In this document: piece after piece, positions 1-11,911 of the stretch | Layout of the letters: each line of letters begins with the position of its first letter | Numbering within the stretch: the stretch's first letter is position 1 | Source: Dryas octopetala | Lineage: Eukaryota; Streptophyta; Magnoliopsida; Rosales; Rosaceae | Assembly (NCBI GenBank): GCA_963921425.1 | Contig: OY992833.1 | Span: 4,590,501-4,654,500, forward strand | Length of the DNA: 64,000 nucleotides | Direction of reading: 5' to 3' | Notes under the pieces: generated by a model | Told to the model about the DNA's origin: nothing | The model's input: only the letters and a program-made list of their open reading frames with translations | Database searches by the model: none | Program-made: the position numbers and the translations under genes

Positions 1-133
1 ATCCAGCTTCATAGTCCTACACAACGCCAAACACAGAATAACATTAGTCCAGCTTACTCCAGTCCAACACTATCCAGCATAATCTATAAGCATAGTCCAG
101 TCCAACACAGTCCAGCGTGCCAAACGTAGCCGT
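1..133. mobile_element. Probable right end of a PIF/Harbinger-like element (cut by window edge)
   Basis: The first 133 bases repeat a short 'gtccag' word many times and end in GTGCCAAACGTAGCCG followed by TAA. That resembles the right terminus of plant PIF/Harbinger elements (CCAAACG near the tip, TAA target). The left end would lie outside the window, so the assignment rests on one terminus and the subterminal repeats only. From 134 to about 1390 I see no gene. That stretch has a CT-rich tract near 640-730 and T runs. Confidence 0.3.
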
Positions 134-1397
134 AATGGACTGAGATTGATAACCATATGACAGACCCAAATTCCAACACACACAACCACATGGGCTCAGC
201 ACAAGCCATGATGAAAATAAAGTTTGAAGACATTTTAAAGACTCATAAACATACAAAAATGTGATGCATGAAATGCATTTTACCTTAGAGCATGATATCT
301 TTGAACTTCAAACTTGATATCTTCAACCTATAAATAACCCTATGAAAATAGAATCTTAATTCTATTCTAGAGCTTGTTGAATGTGGCAAATGTACAATTA
401 TTACAATGATTTTGGCAAGGAAAAACCAATATACAAAATCCTAGAACTAACAGGGCTGGCGTCTAACTAACTTAAATGAGACTGAATTAAATAGGCCTAC
501 AGAAAACTCCTCATTCACTCACGCAATAAAGTGAAGTGTCTGAGGCCACCGCAAAATAAGAAAGTCCTTGTTTTGGACGAGTCAGTCCTAAAAAGAAGTA
601 CTCTTGCTGCTCCTCTTTTCTTTGATCTTCTTCGATGCCGCTCCCCTCCCACTCTCACTTACGTAGGTTAGTGTTCATCTCTCTCTTTTCATATCGTTGT
701 TGTTCTCTCTTCCTCTCTCTCACTTACTCTATGTCTCTCTTGTTCTTGGTAATATATGTATTGGGTTCAATGTGTTGTTTTTTTGTTTGATTTTTATGTC
801 TTAATTATGGGTTTGTTTGTTGTTGGCTTAATTTGATGAAAAATTTGTTTTGGATATGTGACTTTATTTTGGCTTGATAATAATTGGGTATTTTTCTAGG
901 GTTTCTATTTTTTTTTTTTGTCTCTGAATCATACTAGTTTCATGGGGAGGGAGGGCTCATAATTCTGTATTGCTATGACTATTGGGCAAATTAGAGGGTT
1001 TGATATGAAGAAAAGGGTTTGAAAAGAGGTCAAGGGTGTGGAGAAGGGGTCTGACCAAATTCTTTGCTCTATTTTGATGCAAAGCTTTCCTTCTTGTTTT
1101 TTTTACTTTTCAAAAAAGCTTTTTTTTTTTTTTGTGTGTTTATGTTTGCAGGTGTTTCCTTACAACACAAATATGTTTAAGGGTGAACTCTGTTAATATT
1201 ATTCTGGATGATGTATACACAAAGACTATGCAAGCTATTCTCTCTTACTTTATTTGATTGATCAGTCATGTTATATATATTATCAATGATGTGATTTGAT
1301 CATAAAAGTTTGCAATTGTGAATGAATGAGCTTATGAATGTAGAATTTAAGTCAAATAATTTTAGTTTTATTATATTTTTTTTTATGAATTATTAGA

Positions 1398-2400
1398 TAT
1401 GGATTGAAGAAAGCTTTTGTTGATATTATTGTTAGAGCTGTAGCATTTAGAGACAATGTGTGCTTGTACGATCCTTGTGCTTATAATGTTCAAATTGAGG
1501 AGAAATCAGACTTATAGAAAGACATGACCTTAATAATTGTTCTTTTGTTAGACGTGAGACTCGGTTACTTTATCTAAACAGTATATTGGACAATAATGTA
1601 GTATGTGTGAGTGAACTAAGAATGGATTTAAGGACGTTTGGTTTATTATGTGAGTTGCTTTGCACTGATGAAAAGTTAAAGAATGATCGTTTGGTGACTG
1701 TGGAGGAGCAAGTGTATATATTCTTACATGTACTTACACATCATGTTAAGAATCGTACTCTTAGAAGTATATTTGTTCAATCGGGAGAGACCATTAGTAG
1801 GTACTTCAACTCCGTATTACAAGAAGTTTTAAGATTACAAGGTACCTTATTGAGAGCCAGAACCTGTGGGTGAGAACTACACAGATCATAGATGGAGATA
1901 GTTTAAGGTATGTTCATTATATATTGCAAATTTGTAGAAACTCTAATGAGTGTTTTTTCTTCATTTTGTATGGTCTATGGAATTTTTAAACTAAATGAAA
2001 GTTAACAATTTTTTATTAGAATTGTTTTGGAGCACTAGATGAAACTTACATTAAGGTCCGTGTGCCTAAAACTGACAAACCAAGATATCAAACTAAGAAA
2101 GGTGAAATTGCAACAAATGTATATAACATTGGTTGTTTGCTCATGCGACATGCAGTTTATATTTGTATTGTCGTGTTGGGAAGGATCTGCATCCGACTCT
2201 AGAGTTTTTTGTGATGCCATAACTAGGCTGAATGAGTTAAAAGTTCCAACTGGTAAGGTCCTTAGTCAGTGTCATTATATGTGCACTTTTGATTTTATAT
2301 GTATATACATACACTAATAGGAATTGTCAAATTTTTGTCATTAGGTTATTATTACTTTGTGGATGGTGGTTACACAAATAGTGAGAGATTTCTTACACTA
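1398..2400 (+). pseudogene. PIF/Harbinger transposase pseudogene (HARBI1-like)
   Basis: Plant HARBI1-like transposases are nucleases of PIF/Harbinger DNA transposons. The segment at 1586-1873 reads VSELRMDLRTFGLLCELL, then a helical region with SGETISRYF, which matches the N-terminal domain of the plant family. After an intron-like gap, 2019-2260 gives FGALDETYIKV (start of the nuclease core) and, in another frame, DMQFIFVLSCWEGSASDSRV. A further piece after 2345 encodes YYYFVDGGY. A frameshift near 2110-2150 splits the core, and no continuation to the final catalytic region is visible, so the gene is broken. A Myb/SANT ORF of the same element type follows on the same strand. Family identification is fairly sure; the boundaries are approximate. 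Confidence 0.75.
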
Positions 2401-2789
2401 TATAGAGATTTCTTACACAAACAGTGAGAGATTTGTTACTTTGTAGAATGTGATATAATTAGCAGATTCAGAGCATCCAATCAATGTACTACTTGGCCTT
2501 GCAATTGTACGTATAATAAATGAAGAGGAACTAGGAATAACTAGCCAACTCATGTGATATATGTTTGAGTACTAAAAATGTTTATTTTCTTATGTGATTG
2601 TGATTTGTATTTGAGACATCACCATTCAAACTTAACTATTTATTAATTTTCTTTAGTATTAAGCTTATTTGCAAATGTATATGGGCTGCTTCATTTAGGA
2701 ATAGAAAGTGATTTATCATTATATACTATATGCTTTTCATTTTATATGCATGCATATGTCCTTCTTTTAGGAATGGACAGTACGTGGTG

Positions 2790-3625
2790 ACATCAATCAA
2801 AACATTGAGCAAGAGAAGAAAAACACTAGGCGGTCATGATCCAAATTTGAGAAAGATGCATTGCTGATAGTGCTTGAAGATTTTGTGATTGCAGGCCATC
2901 GTTGTGAAACTAGTAATTTCAAATCTGGTAATTTGGTCCAAATGGAGAAGGTTTTGAACACTCGTTGTCCTAGTGCTAACCTAAAAGCAAGTTCGCACAT
3001 TGAATCAAAGTTGAAGAAGTGGAAAAAACAGTACAGTATAATTTATGATCAACATGATGAACACAAGTGGATTTGTTTGAAATGATGTGAAAAAATGCAT
3101 TGAAGTTGACAGTAATGAAGTGTGGGAGACTTATGTGCAGGTACTACTTGCCAATGAACATATTACTTTTCTTTCTTTGATATATGTGTCTTCAAATTTT
3201 AGTAATTATCATCTTTACATTCTTATAATTATTTTTCTTGTTTTGTTACATGTTGAACATAAACTAAGTGTTGTCTTATTTTATCTTAGCATCACAAGGA
3301 TGCAGCTGAATAGAGGAACAAATCATTTCCAATGTTTGATAGACTTGCTAATATCTTTGGAAAGAACCGTGCTAATGGAAAAGGAGCTGAAGTCCCTAAT
3401 GAGATGATGGAAGAGCAGAGCAATAATGAAGTTGATGCTAGTGAAAGTGATGCATCTCCCATGTCAATAAATAAGGAAGACAACCAATCTATGGTCATTC
3501 AAAACAAGAGGAAAAGAGCCTCGATCAAGTAATGAAGATAAGATTGTGACTGAACTGGAAAAATTGTTTAAAGTATATGGAAAAAGAATACAATTGGTGA
3601 CTGATATGCTATCTTAAGGTAATGA
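2790..3625 (+). pseudogene. Myb/SANT-like DNA-binding ORF of a PIF/Harbinger element, degraded
   Basis: PIF/Harbinger elements carry a second gene with a Myb/SANT-like domain that helps the transposase bind DNA and enter the nucleus. Here 2861-3065 encodes a helix-rich stretch (NFKSGNLVQMEKVLNTRCP, then HIESKLKKWKKQYSIIYD) typical of plant Myb/SANT-like (L10-interacting MYB) proteins. After a frame change it continues as VKKCIEVDSNEVWETYVQ, then an intron ending near 3290, then an acidic tail (3332-3532) and a final helical part to about 3616. Internal frame changes (near 3060 and 3525) argue against function. It lies about 0.4 kb after the transposase remnant on the same strand, the arrangement expected for one element. 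From 3630 to 4170 nothing coding is evident. Confidence 0.65.
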
Positions 3626-4837
3626 AGATCGATATGATATTGCCAAAAAACTCAAGAACATGGATTTTATGCTCTGAATCAAATTGCAGCTTTAAAAATC
3701 ATTTTAGATAAGCTACAAATTATATCTTTGTTGTAGTCACTTGATGCTAAAACCAAAAATGTTTTTGTCAATCAATTGTTTAGTGAAAATGTTTGAGGGA
3801 CATGCCTTATAGTGCTGCATACCACATTTTGGAAACACCACAAGCGAATCTCTCACTTAATTTATTAGAACCACCGCAAGTGATGCATCACATTGCTAGG
3901 ATTGCTTTTGTTTTGGGAATTGAAAAACATAATTGTGGTTGTTTTAGTGTTGGTTTATTGGGGTCCATTATTAGTATCATTTTGATTGTGGATGTTTATT
4001 AACATATGTCAATTGGTGGGCTTGTGGATGATTGTTAGTATTATTAGTTTGTAAACTTATAGGCAGTAATATGTGAACCTGAACTTATTATTTCAAGTCA
4101 TGTGGACGACTATTACTTATATGCACAATATCTAACTTTTACAAATACAAGTATCACATTGGTTCACTTTTAAGGCCCGTTTGGTTCACGAAATTGATTT
4201 CCTGCAAAATCAATTCCTATACCTTTTTCGGGGGGAAGAGAATGTAAGATTCATATTCCCCCGTTTGGTAATATTGGGAAAGTAAACTAATAATTCATTT
4301 TTTATTTTCATTCCCTTGCTTAGTTCGTGAAGGAATAGGAGATAAAATTGGTCTAGTTTTTCAATTATACTCTTATTTATTAAACAAAAGAAATATTTTT
4401 TTAATTAATTTACTTGAAGAATCAAGCCAAACTTGAAAATTATTACTTGATATAGAACTAACGAGCAAAGAGCCATAAATGAAATGGACGACCCACTGCA
4501 TTATAAACTTATGCAGCAATGGTTATCTCAATTATAAATTTATGCAGGAGCTTAAATAACCCAAAACACCTCTCTATCACATTCCTAGCCGATGAATGCT
4601 TCATGTTAAAAAAATTCTCCAGGCGTGGTAGGTTGATATCCATCTCTCCAATCATTTACTTGATATCGTTGCCCTCTATATGGGGCAAGAAATCCTTCTC
4701 CATTTGAATATCTAGCATCAACAAGGTAATAAGATCCTATTTAATGAATTTACCGTTAAAATTATTATTAGTGATGAAAATTTGATATGAATATTAAATA
4801 TTAATAACTTAAGTAATTCTCTTACCACGAGGGACCC

Positions 4838-5439
4838 TTAACCCATGTCTCCTACTAATAGCATCACGAAGTACTCGAGAATTTGCTGCAGAACCTTCTC
4901 AACCCGATAATGCAAAGATGAATTGCATGTCTTGAGAGCATACTCCCAAGACGTTTGTAGCAATCTCATTCTTCTTAGTTCGATACCTAGGCTTGTCAGC
5001 TTCTGACACATGTACTTTAATATATGTCTCATCTAACGCTCCAAGACAATTCTACATGATTAAAAAAATTAAATTAAATATTTGTTTTTTTATTTTTCTT
5101 ATAAGAATAATAATTCTAGCTAACATATTCATGATATGTACCTTAAACCATTTCCACCTCTTATCAGTTGAGTGTTTAGGCACTTGTTCTGGTGCTTTTA
5201 ACAACTCTCCTTGTAGACATAAGACTGCCTCTAACACTGCATTAAAATGTCCACTAATTGTTTCCCCAGAACAGAAAAATTTATTTTGTATGACTCTATT
5301 ATTTTCATGATGAGCAAGTATATTAAAAAACATAGCTACCATTTCATCCACAGAAACATGTCTTGTATCTTGTAGCCTACCAGTGGCACGTAGCATAGAA
5401 CATAGTATGGTAAATGTCCTCATATCCATGTGGAGCTCA
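4838..5439 (-). pseudogene. PIF/Harbinger transposase fragment, interrupted by a solo LTR
   Basis: Read on the minus strand, 5439 to about 5160 encodes ELHMDMRTFTILCSMLRA followed by SGETISGHFNAVLEAVL, the N-terminal HARBI1-like domain. An intron follows, then 5050-4838 encodes CLGALDETYIKV (core start) and a damaged copy of the DMQFIFALS region. The coding sequence upstream of ELHMD resumes beyond the solo LTR at 7259-7300, where MIYTSDIRCIDE is readable in the matching frame. The second half of the nuclease is not found. It resembles the + strand transposase at 1586-2400 but has clearly diverged, so these are two element lineages, not a recent duplication. Confidence 0.75.
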
Positions 5440-7258
5440 TGTTGAGTGCTTAATTTCCGTAATTTTATGATAATAACTCACTAACCTAGAGTGCAAGAAC
5501 CCGATACTTTTGTGTCTTTTTGTTTGTTTTTAGTGTTTTGTAGGTTATATGATGTGAAGAATGAAAATGAAGCATAATGGGCCAATTTGAAGCTAAAATG
5601 GAAAAAATAATCTTAAGGGAATCTTTTATGAGAATCTAAAATCTTGGAAGAATCTTGGATGAAATCTTTAAGAGAATCTTTTTTGTCAAGGTTGTCAAAG
5701 GTCAAAATCAATGGTCAACCATGCCACATCATCATATGACATGGACCTCATATAGAGCCCTAGCCCAAAGAAGGAGCCCATTTATTTGTCTTAGTTTGCA
5801 AGGAATTTTCCATGTGCAAGGAAGATCTTGGAAGATTTAGTCAAAGATATCAATTAAGAAATCTAGGAGAATTAAGGAAAGGAAACCTTTAAAAATAGAG
5901 CATCAATTTCGACAGCAATTATGTATCTCTCCATATTGAACTAAATGACATGCCATATATCGTTGAAAATGTATGGATGTTAGCTTCGTAGAAAATTCTA
6001 CGGATCTCGATTCTGAGTTGTCTAGCTCAAGATATGGCCGTTTTAGTATAGGTAACGCAGTAATTTCGCGAACAGAAAATCAAGTTACACCCAAAATAGC
6101 CCAAATCAGCCCAAGGCCCATCCTTTGCGGCAAAACCCTAGCCTTGTGGGACAAGGAAAGTTTCCACCTCCTTACTACTATATAAGACCCTCATTCTCTC
6201 ACAATTCATAATCTTGTCACACCTTACACATCTTTATGTTTTGAAAAGTTTAGAAGGAGAGAAGAAAGAGAAGTGCGAAACCTAAGCCTTGTAGCAGCCA
6301 CCTTTTGGGTTTTTCTTGCTTTCTTTTCCTTATTTTCTTAGTTTTAGTTTGTTATTAACAATATGGATGTTTATTCGTTTAATGATAATTCGAATTTTCA
6401 TAATTATGATTTAGCTTTGCCATGCTAGGGCAAGGTTGAACCCCTAATTATGTCATCTTTATTTTCATGGATCTTTTGAGTTATTAATTTGATGAACATG
6501 TTGATGAATTCTTAATCTCTGTTCTAATTAATTCTATGTTTTTTGTATGTTTTCTATAATTGATCACCCTAGGTTGTATGCATCTAGCTATAGTTGAGAA
6601 ATTGTGTAGGATACCTAAGAACATAATTTTTGTTTGCAACAAGTGAATGAATCTTTTATAAGTGAAGTTCTTGGGATTAAGTTTTATAAAGTTATAAGGT
6701 AAACACCATACTCTTATATTTTATATGTTTGTCAATTCTCACAAAGTTTAATGAATCTTTGCTTGTTAACTTAAAAGATAACCAAGATTAAGTTGCATGT
6801 TTTAAGATAACTGGCTAGTAGCCCTACCCTGGTATTAGTTTAATACCTTAGGAGAATTAAATCTCAAGTGTCGTAGCTCGGACTTATGTGTGACAAACTT
6901 CATCAACAGTTTTGAGAATTATATGCTTGGATTCATGGTTATTTAGGTGATTCGTTAGTGGTGGATTCTAAGTCGCGTCTTAGTTGGTGTGTGTGCGTGA
7001 GTGTGTGTGTGTGTGTTTGTGGTGTGCGTGTGTTTCTACCTTTCAAAACCCCCTATTCGTATGTGTGTTTGTGTGTGTGTGTGTGTTTGGTGATTTTATT
7101 TGGTAAGTTGAATTGGTTTGATGACATTTAACCATATCCCGTGGAATTGACCTCGTACTTATACGCTATGCTCATGAGCAATTCGTATATTTGCGAGCTA
7201 CAACTTTGTACTCATTTCTAAATTCAAAGTAAAACAAATTGTACAAAAAGAAGCAACA
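5440..7258 (+). mobile_element. Solo LTR inserted in the Harbinger transposase exon
   Basis: The segment starts TGTTGAG and ends GCAACA, with TG...CA and inverted TGTTG/CAACA tips. It is flanked by an exact 5-bp duplication GCTCA (5435-5439 and 7259-7263), as left by retroviral-type integration. There is no second LTR, primer site or gag-pol, so it is a solo LTR of 1819 bp. A TATA-like TACTATATAAG lies at about 6175-6185, roughly where U3 meets R in this orientation. A GT-rich microsatellite occupies about 6990-7090. A stretch near 7140-7200 ('gacctcgtacttatacgct') resembles sequence common in plant gypsy LTRs. The parent family cannot be named from the LTR alone. Confidence 0.85.
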
Positions 7259-8339
7259 GCTCATCTATGCATCTTATATCACTTGTATATATCATGCGAT
7301 ACAAATTTCCTATTCTTTGAAAATCATTATTATTATTATGTCTTGATTTTAACATGCACTTTCAATTATGCATTAACGCAATGATATACATTATAACATA
7401 GAATAAAACAATGACATTAAATAAACACATAATACTATCCAACATTAGAAGAAGCCTTTTCCTCTTCGAATATTTTACACCCCGTACTTGTATACCAAAA
7501 GCCTTTTTAACACAGCTTAATCAAAGTTGTGAAGTTTAATAGATATAAATGTTTTGGCATTCATAAAGTGACTAATGATACTCCAAAATAACAAACAAGA
7601 GCAAAGACAAGAGTTACCTAAGAAAAAAGAGCTAAGATATATACAAAATACATACAATCATCAATGACAGAATCTAAGCACTAACATATATAGCAACATT
7701 GACAAAAACAAAGTAAAAAAAAAAAATCAGAAAATCAGATTTAGAAAGAAACGGTGAACAAACATCATGTTGGGTGATCAATAATATATATATATATATA
7801 TAACACCTAATCAAGGCTGTTGTGAGGATGAATCAAGTGAAATTCTCCCATGTAGTTGAAGCTCTGCCTTGCTCTGATGCTTAGAATATGAAACGTTGAG
7901 TTTTGGTGTGAAGAAGAAAATACGTTGGAGGAATAAAAGAACGTGAAAGGGTTTTTGGATAAAGATAGCATTTTCAAAAATTATCAAGGTTAGTTTTGTC
8001 AACAAAAATAGCATTAAATGTTTTCCCAAGAGGGAAGAAACCAAAACCCAAGTTCCAGCAAGGGTTTCATTTCCCCCTCAATAAGACATTAGATTCCCTA
8101 GCTTGAGCAAGGAATTGATTTCCCTTCCCTGTACTTACCAAACATGGGAATGAAATTGATTTTTCCATTCTTAGGTTTTCAAAACTTGAACCAAACGGGC
8201 CCTAATAGTTTTTATTTGTTAAAGTTTGATTTTGAAATCAATATTCATACTAAAAATCTAATAAATATTTTATATTTTATTATTCCAAAAATAAAATTTT
8301 TATATTTTAGTCTGATACAACATTAAACATAGGTCATCA

Positions 8340-8482
8340 CTATTTTGATAATTCATTTTCTTAGTCTGATGCAGCACCAAATGTAGAACAATACTTAGTG
8401 CAGCTTAGGCCAGTCTGAGAGAATCCAGGACAATCTCAGAAAATAGTGAAGTTCTTATCAGTGAGGCGTTCCAAACGACCCC
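8340..8482. repeat. Possible PIF-like right terminus
   Basis: The sequence ends GGCGTTCCAAACGACCCC at about 8465-8482, similar in style to PIF/Harbinger right ends, and contains 'gtctga' words like the first 133 bases of the window. It could close the older plus-strand Harbinger element into which the 4174-8202 element inserted, but I could not find a matching left end. Confidence 0.25.
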
Positions 8483-9804
8483 TATAAAATTATATGTTTG
8501 TTTTTGCTTAATTTTTGGAAAATCCAGCAAGATAATTTCATAAAACGTCGAGAAAAATTGTTTGGCTAAAATACTAAGGCCCGGTTTGGTATTGTTTTTT
8601 AAGGGTTAAAAGCACTTGTTTTCAAAGTTTCAGTTACACATCTCGTTTGGTAAAAGAGGGAAATTAGCTTTTTATAAAAAATCACTGCCAATAACAGTAA
8701 TTTGGAGAAGCTACTGAGAGGCTACTTTTCATTTCCGCTTTTACCTAAAGCGGGTGGGAACCGGCGGATGTTTAATGAATTTTTCCAAAACACCTAAAAT
8801 ATCCTTAATCATTTTTACAATTTATAGCACATGTCCCTTCTAATTCTTAGGCGTTCCCTTCTCTTCCACACGTCTTTTTTCTCTGAATTTCACTGGTTCA
8901 CTCTTATACTTATCTTCACTCTTTCCTTCCTTAATTTCTCTTGTGGTTTGATTGAACCACCCTCTAAGAGCCGCAAGGGCTCATGAAAGTCCAATCTATG
9001 GTTCATTTCTTATCCTTTTTCATTATTCCCCTTTCAGCTCCCACTCCTACTACACACTTGGATTCTTTTCTGGGTTGGGTGGATGGCCTTCAACTCTTTA
9101 ATTATAGGGTTTAATATGTTTCTCATTATTGTTCAATTCAATTTTCACAAACATCAGAGAAAATCGTCTCCCTTCTCTAATAGGTAATTCGTTAATTTTT
9201 TATTTTCAACTATTCTTGATTTTTATGCTTTTCAGTCTTAGAAGGAAAATGTCGGAATTTGTTATCTATATGTATTTTACTGCCTCCTTTTTGGTGGGGA
9301 ATCGTTCAGTTGGTGATAAAATGTGGAAAATTTTGATATGTGTTTGTATGAATGTGTAGTTGAAATAAGGTATTCCTTTTTTGTTTTTTTCCTTGAATTT
9401 GATTGCCTTTTGGTTTTGGGGACAAACTGTTGTTCAAGTTTGATGTGGAAAAATACATAATTGATTATTGTGATATATTCATCCTATGGTTATTGGTCCA
9501 TTAATCTTTTGGGTTTTTCAATCCTTTATGGATTTAAGGAATTGTTATGGGTTTTACAATTATTCATCAAAATTATTGTTGGGCTTCTACTTAGCTTAGT
9601 TGTTTCTTTATTTGGTTGTTCCAGGCTGAGATTTTTTCTCATGGCAATGAGAACTATGCTAGAGTGTTTGCTTTTCATTTTTTTCTAATATAGTCTTGTT
9701 ATTAGTTTTCATCAAGAAGTGTGGTAAGAAATTATACAATCTCTAGATCCATAGCATTATGTTGAATTCGCTATATGTGGATTTTGAGGTTTGAATCTTT
9801 TTTC

Positions 9805-10528
9805 TAGGGGTGGGCATTTATTACCGAAATACCGAAACCGAACCCGTACCATACCGTACCATACCGACGTTATACCGAAAAACAATACCGATTATATACC
9901 GTACCGATACCGTACCGTACCGAGTCTAAATCGGTATGGTATAGGTATGAAACTTTCAATACCGAAAAATACCGTACCGTACCGATATATTTATAATTTA
10001 ATTATTTAATATTTTTTTAATTAAATGTTGCCAAATTAGTGGCTATTTGGGGCAAGTCTATAGACTATAATATAGGAGTGGGCACAGCGAATTTCCTATT
10101 CCAGTATAATCCCTAAATCCCCAATCCCCACTCGGGCCACTCCCTAGCGAGTCAGCGACATCCCTGTTAGTATAATCCCTAATTTCCTAAATTCATGTTC
10201 TCCTCTGACATCCATGTTGTAATAAGCCATAAGGTTTAACTATTTTGGCTTTGAGGACTGTCAGGTTAGGTTTTGTTTTATCTTTTGGTTGGGAAAAAGT
10301 ATTTCTTTTTGGTTGTTAAATATTGTTTTTTGACCAAAAAAAAAAAAGTTTAAAATGTTGGTATATACCGAAACCATACCGAACCATACCGAATTCATAG
10401 AACACTGGTATGGTATGGTACCAATTTTAAAAATGTCCATACCGTACCGATACCGTACCGAATAAAAATTTCGGTATGGTATCGGTATGGAGCTCATACC
10501 GTACCATACCGTACCGTGCCCACCCCTA
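9805..10528. mobile_element. Non-autonomous hAT element (MITE)
   Basis: Terminal inverted repeats TAGGGGTGGGCA at 9805 and TGCCCACCCCTA ending at 10528 are a known hAT-type signature. An exact 8-bp target duplication CTTTTTTC lies at 9797-9804 and 10529-10536. The ends are packed with TACCG / CGGTA and GTACC words (9823-9985 and 10365-10515), the dense subterminal motifs expected for transposase binding. There is no transposase, so it must have moved with a partner in trans. Length is 724 bp. Confidence 0.93.
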
Positions 10529-10808
10529 CTTTTTTCAACTCAAGCTAATTCATGTTACTTGTAAATTTAACATATGTCATATCTTATACCTTCCCACAAA
10601 AGTAAGTAATATGGCTTGTTAAATCACTATTTTTGCACTAGCTATCTATTGCTAACCAGTCTGCTGAGACCATTTTGTATTCTTCCCTTTCATTTATTAC
10701 TGTTATATATGAGCTATAACTCTTGTTTTACTACTTTACTGGCATAGCTGAAAAATGACATTGCACAATATGGTCAAACATGTTGTTGTCCTACATTAGT
10801 TGAGAGTG

Positions 10809-11110
10809 TTAGGTAGTTAGTGCATAAATTGATAAACTGGTTAGTGGTAACATGAAGAGGTAGACTAGAAGACTTGAATGTCCAACCTTAGCTAGTGCAT
10901 TTGTGGTTGCATTTGCCCTTCTACTGATGTGTTTGAGCTCAAAATGATCCATATGCAAAATTAACCATCTAATATTTCGAAGAATCTTACAAAGTTGCAA
11001 TGACCTTTGAACATGCTTAGTGGTATTATCAACCATCAACTTCAAGTCTTCCTCCATCTGAATATTATTATAACCTGATCGAACTGCCCACTCTAGACCA
11101 TCTTTGGAAG
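10809..11110 (-). pseudogene. RNase H-like (RVT_3) fragment of a non-LTR retroelement or related gene
   Basis: On the minus strand, 11105-10860 encodes GLEWAVRSGYNNIQMEEDLK followed by LMVDNTT and, after a helix, FELKHISRRANATTNALAK. This pattern (acidic residue in 'MEED', then 'HISRxAN..ALAK') is typical of the plant RNase H-like domain found at the end of LINE polyproteins and in solo RVT_3 genes. Only the second half of the domain remains, with no start or upstream part, so I call it a fragment. The reading frame ends just after the domain. Confidence 0.6.
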
Positions 11111-11911
11111 GCTAACATTCATCAATTGATACCAGAAAAATGCCTGAATTTCTTGTTTCAACAATTATAAGGTTTCCGTGTGGATGTAATTTTTATTGGA
11201 AGGAAGCCTAGCATGCAAACCAAGCTATAAGAGTTGGTAATTGTGCATTTGCAGACATACTTGATTTTTGTAATTAATATTAAGAAAACTTTGTCAGTGT
11301 CTGTGTTTTGTAGTCTTGGTAGAATATTTCATTGTTATCATCTCATTGCTACATAAATGTTAACAACTGTAAGATTACAAGGTTGAGCAATGGGTTCATG
11401 ATTGTAGGTTTAATTTTTTAAGGCTCCTGATAAGATATAATTTAACAATTTATTTAGCTTAAGGTGAAGATTGAAGTTCAAGAAGTGAATTTATTGAAAA
11501 AGAGAAATGTGAATTTCGAAGTAGACTTTTGATAATTTGTGGTAAAATATATACAAAAAAAAAAACTTATTTCTTGATATTTTCTCAATGGCTAATTGAA
11601 TTTAAAGTAATTGATTATAAAGTCCAATTTTGGACTGCCTTTTAGACCCACCTATTTAATTGAATTTCTCAGCCGGTCCACTTTATTTTCTTCCGGCCCA
11701 CTTTTAATTTTTCATCCATTCTCCGTCTCTCTCTTACTTCCTCTCTAATTTCTCTCTCCTCACTCACGCCCAGCCACCCCTCCTCCTCGATCTGTATTGT
11801 CGCACGTGGGCTCGGAGGTTGAGTGATGGTGCTCGGACGGCGTTGTGACGCCGATGTCGGAGTAGCCAGGTTCAGTGGCTTCCCTGCCACCGTCAAGCTA
11901 CTGTTTTGAGT

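Larger units (their letters stand above)
4174..8202 (-). mobile_element. PIF/Harbinger element with terminal inverted repeats and TAA target duplication
   Basis: The left end reads GGCCCGTTTGGTTC at 4174 and the right end GAACCAAACGGGCC at 8188-8201, a 14-bp inverted match. TAA flanks both sides (4171-4173 and 8203-8205), the usual PIF/Harbinger target. The 4.03-kb element carries a transposase fragment on the minus strand and is enlarged by a 1.8-kb solo LTR. From 7300 to 8187 there is no convincing gene, only A-rich sequence and a (TA)n run near 7785-7802. Subterminal pieces such as TTTGGTAATATTGGGAA recur near both ends. Confidence 0.8.
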
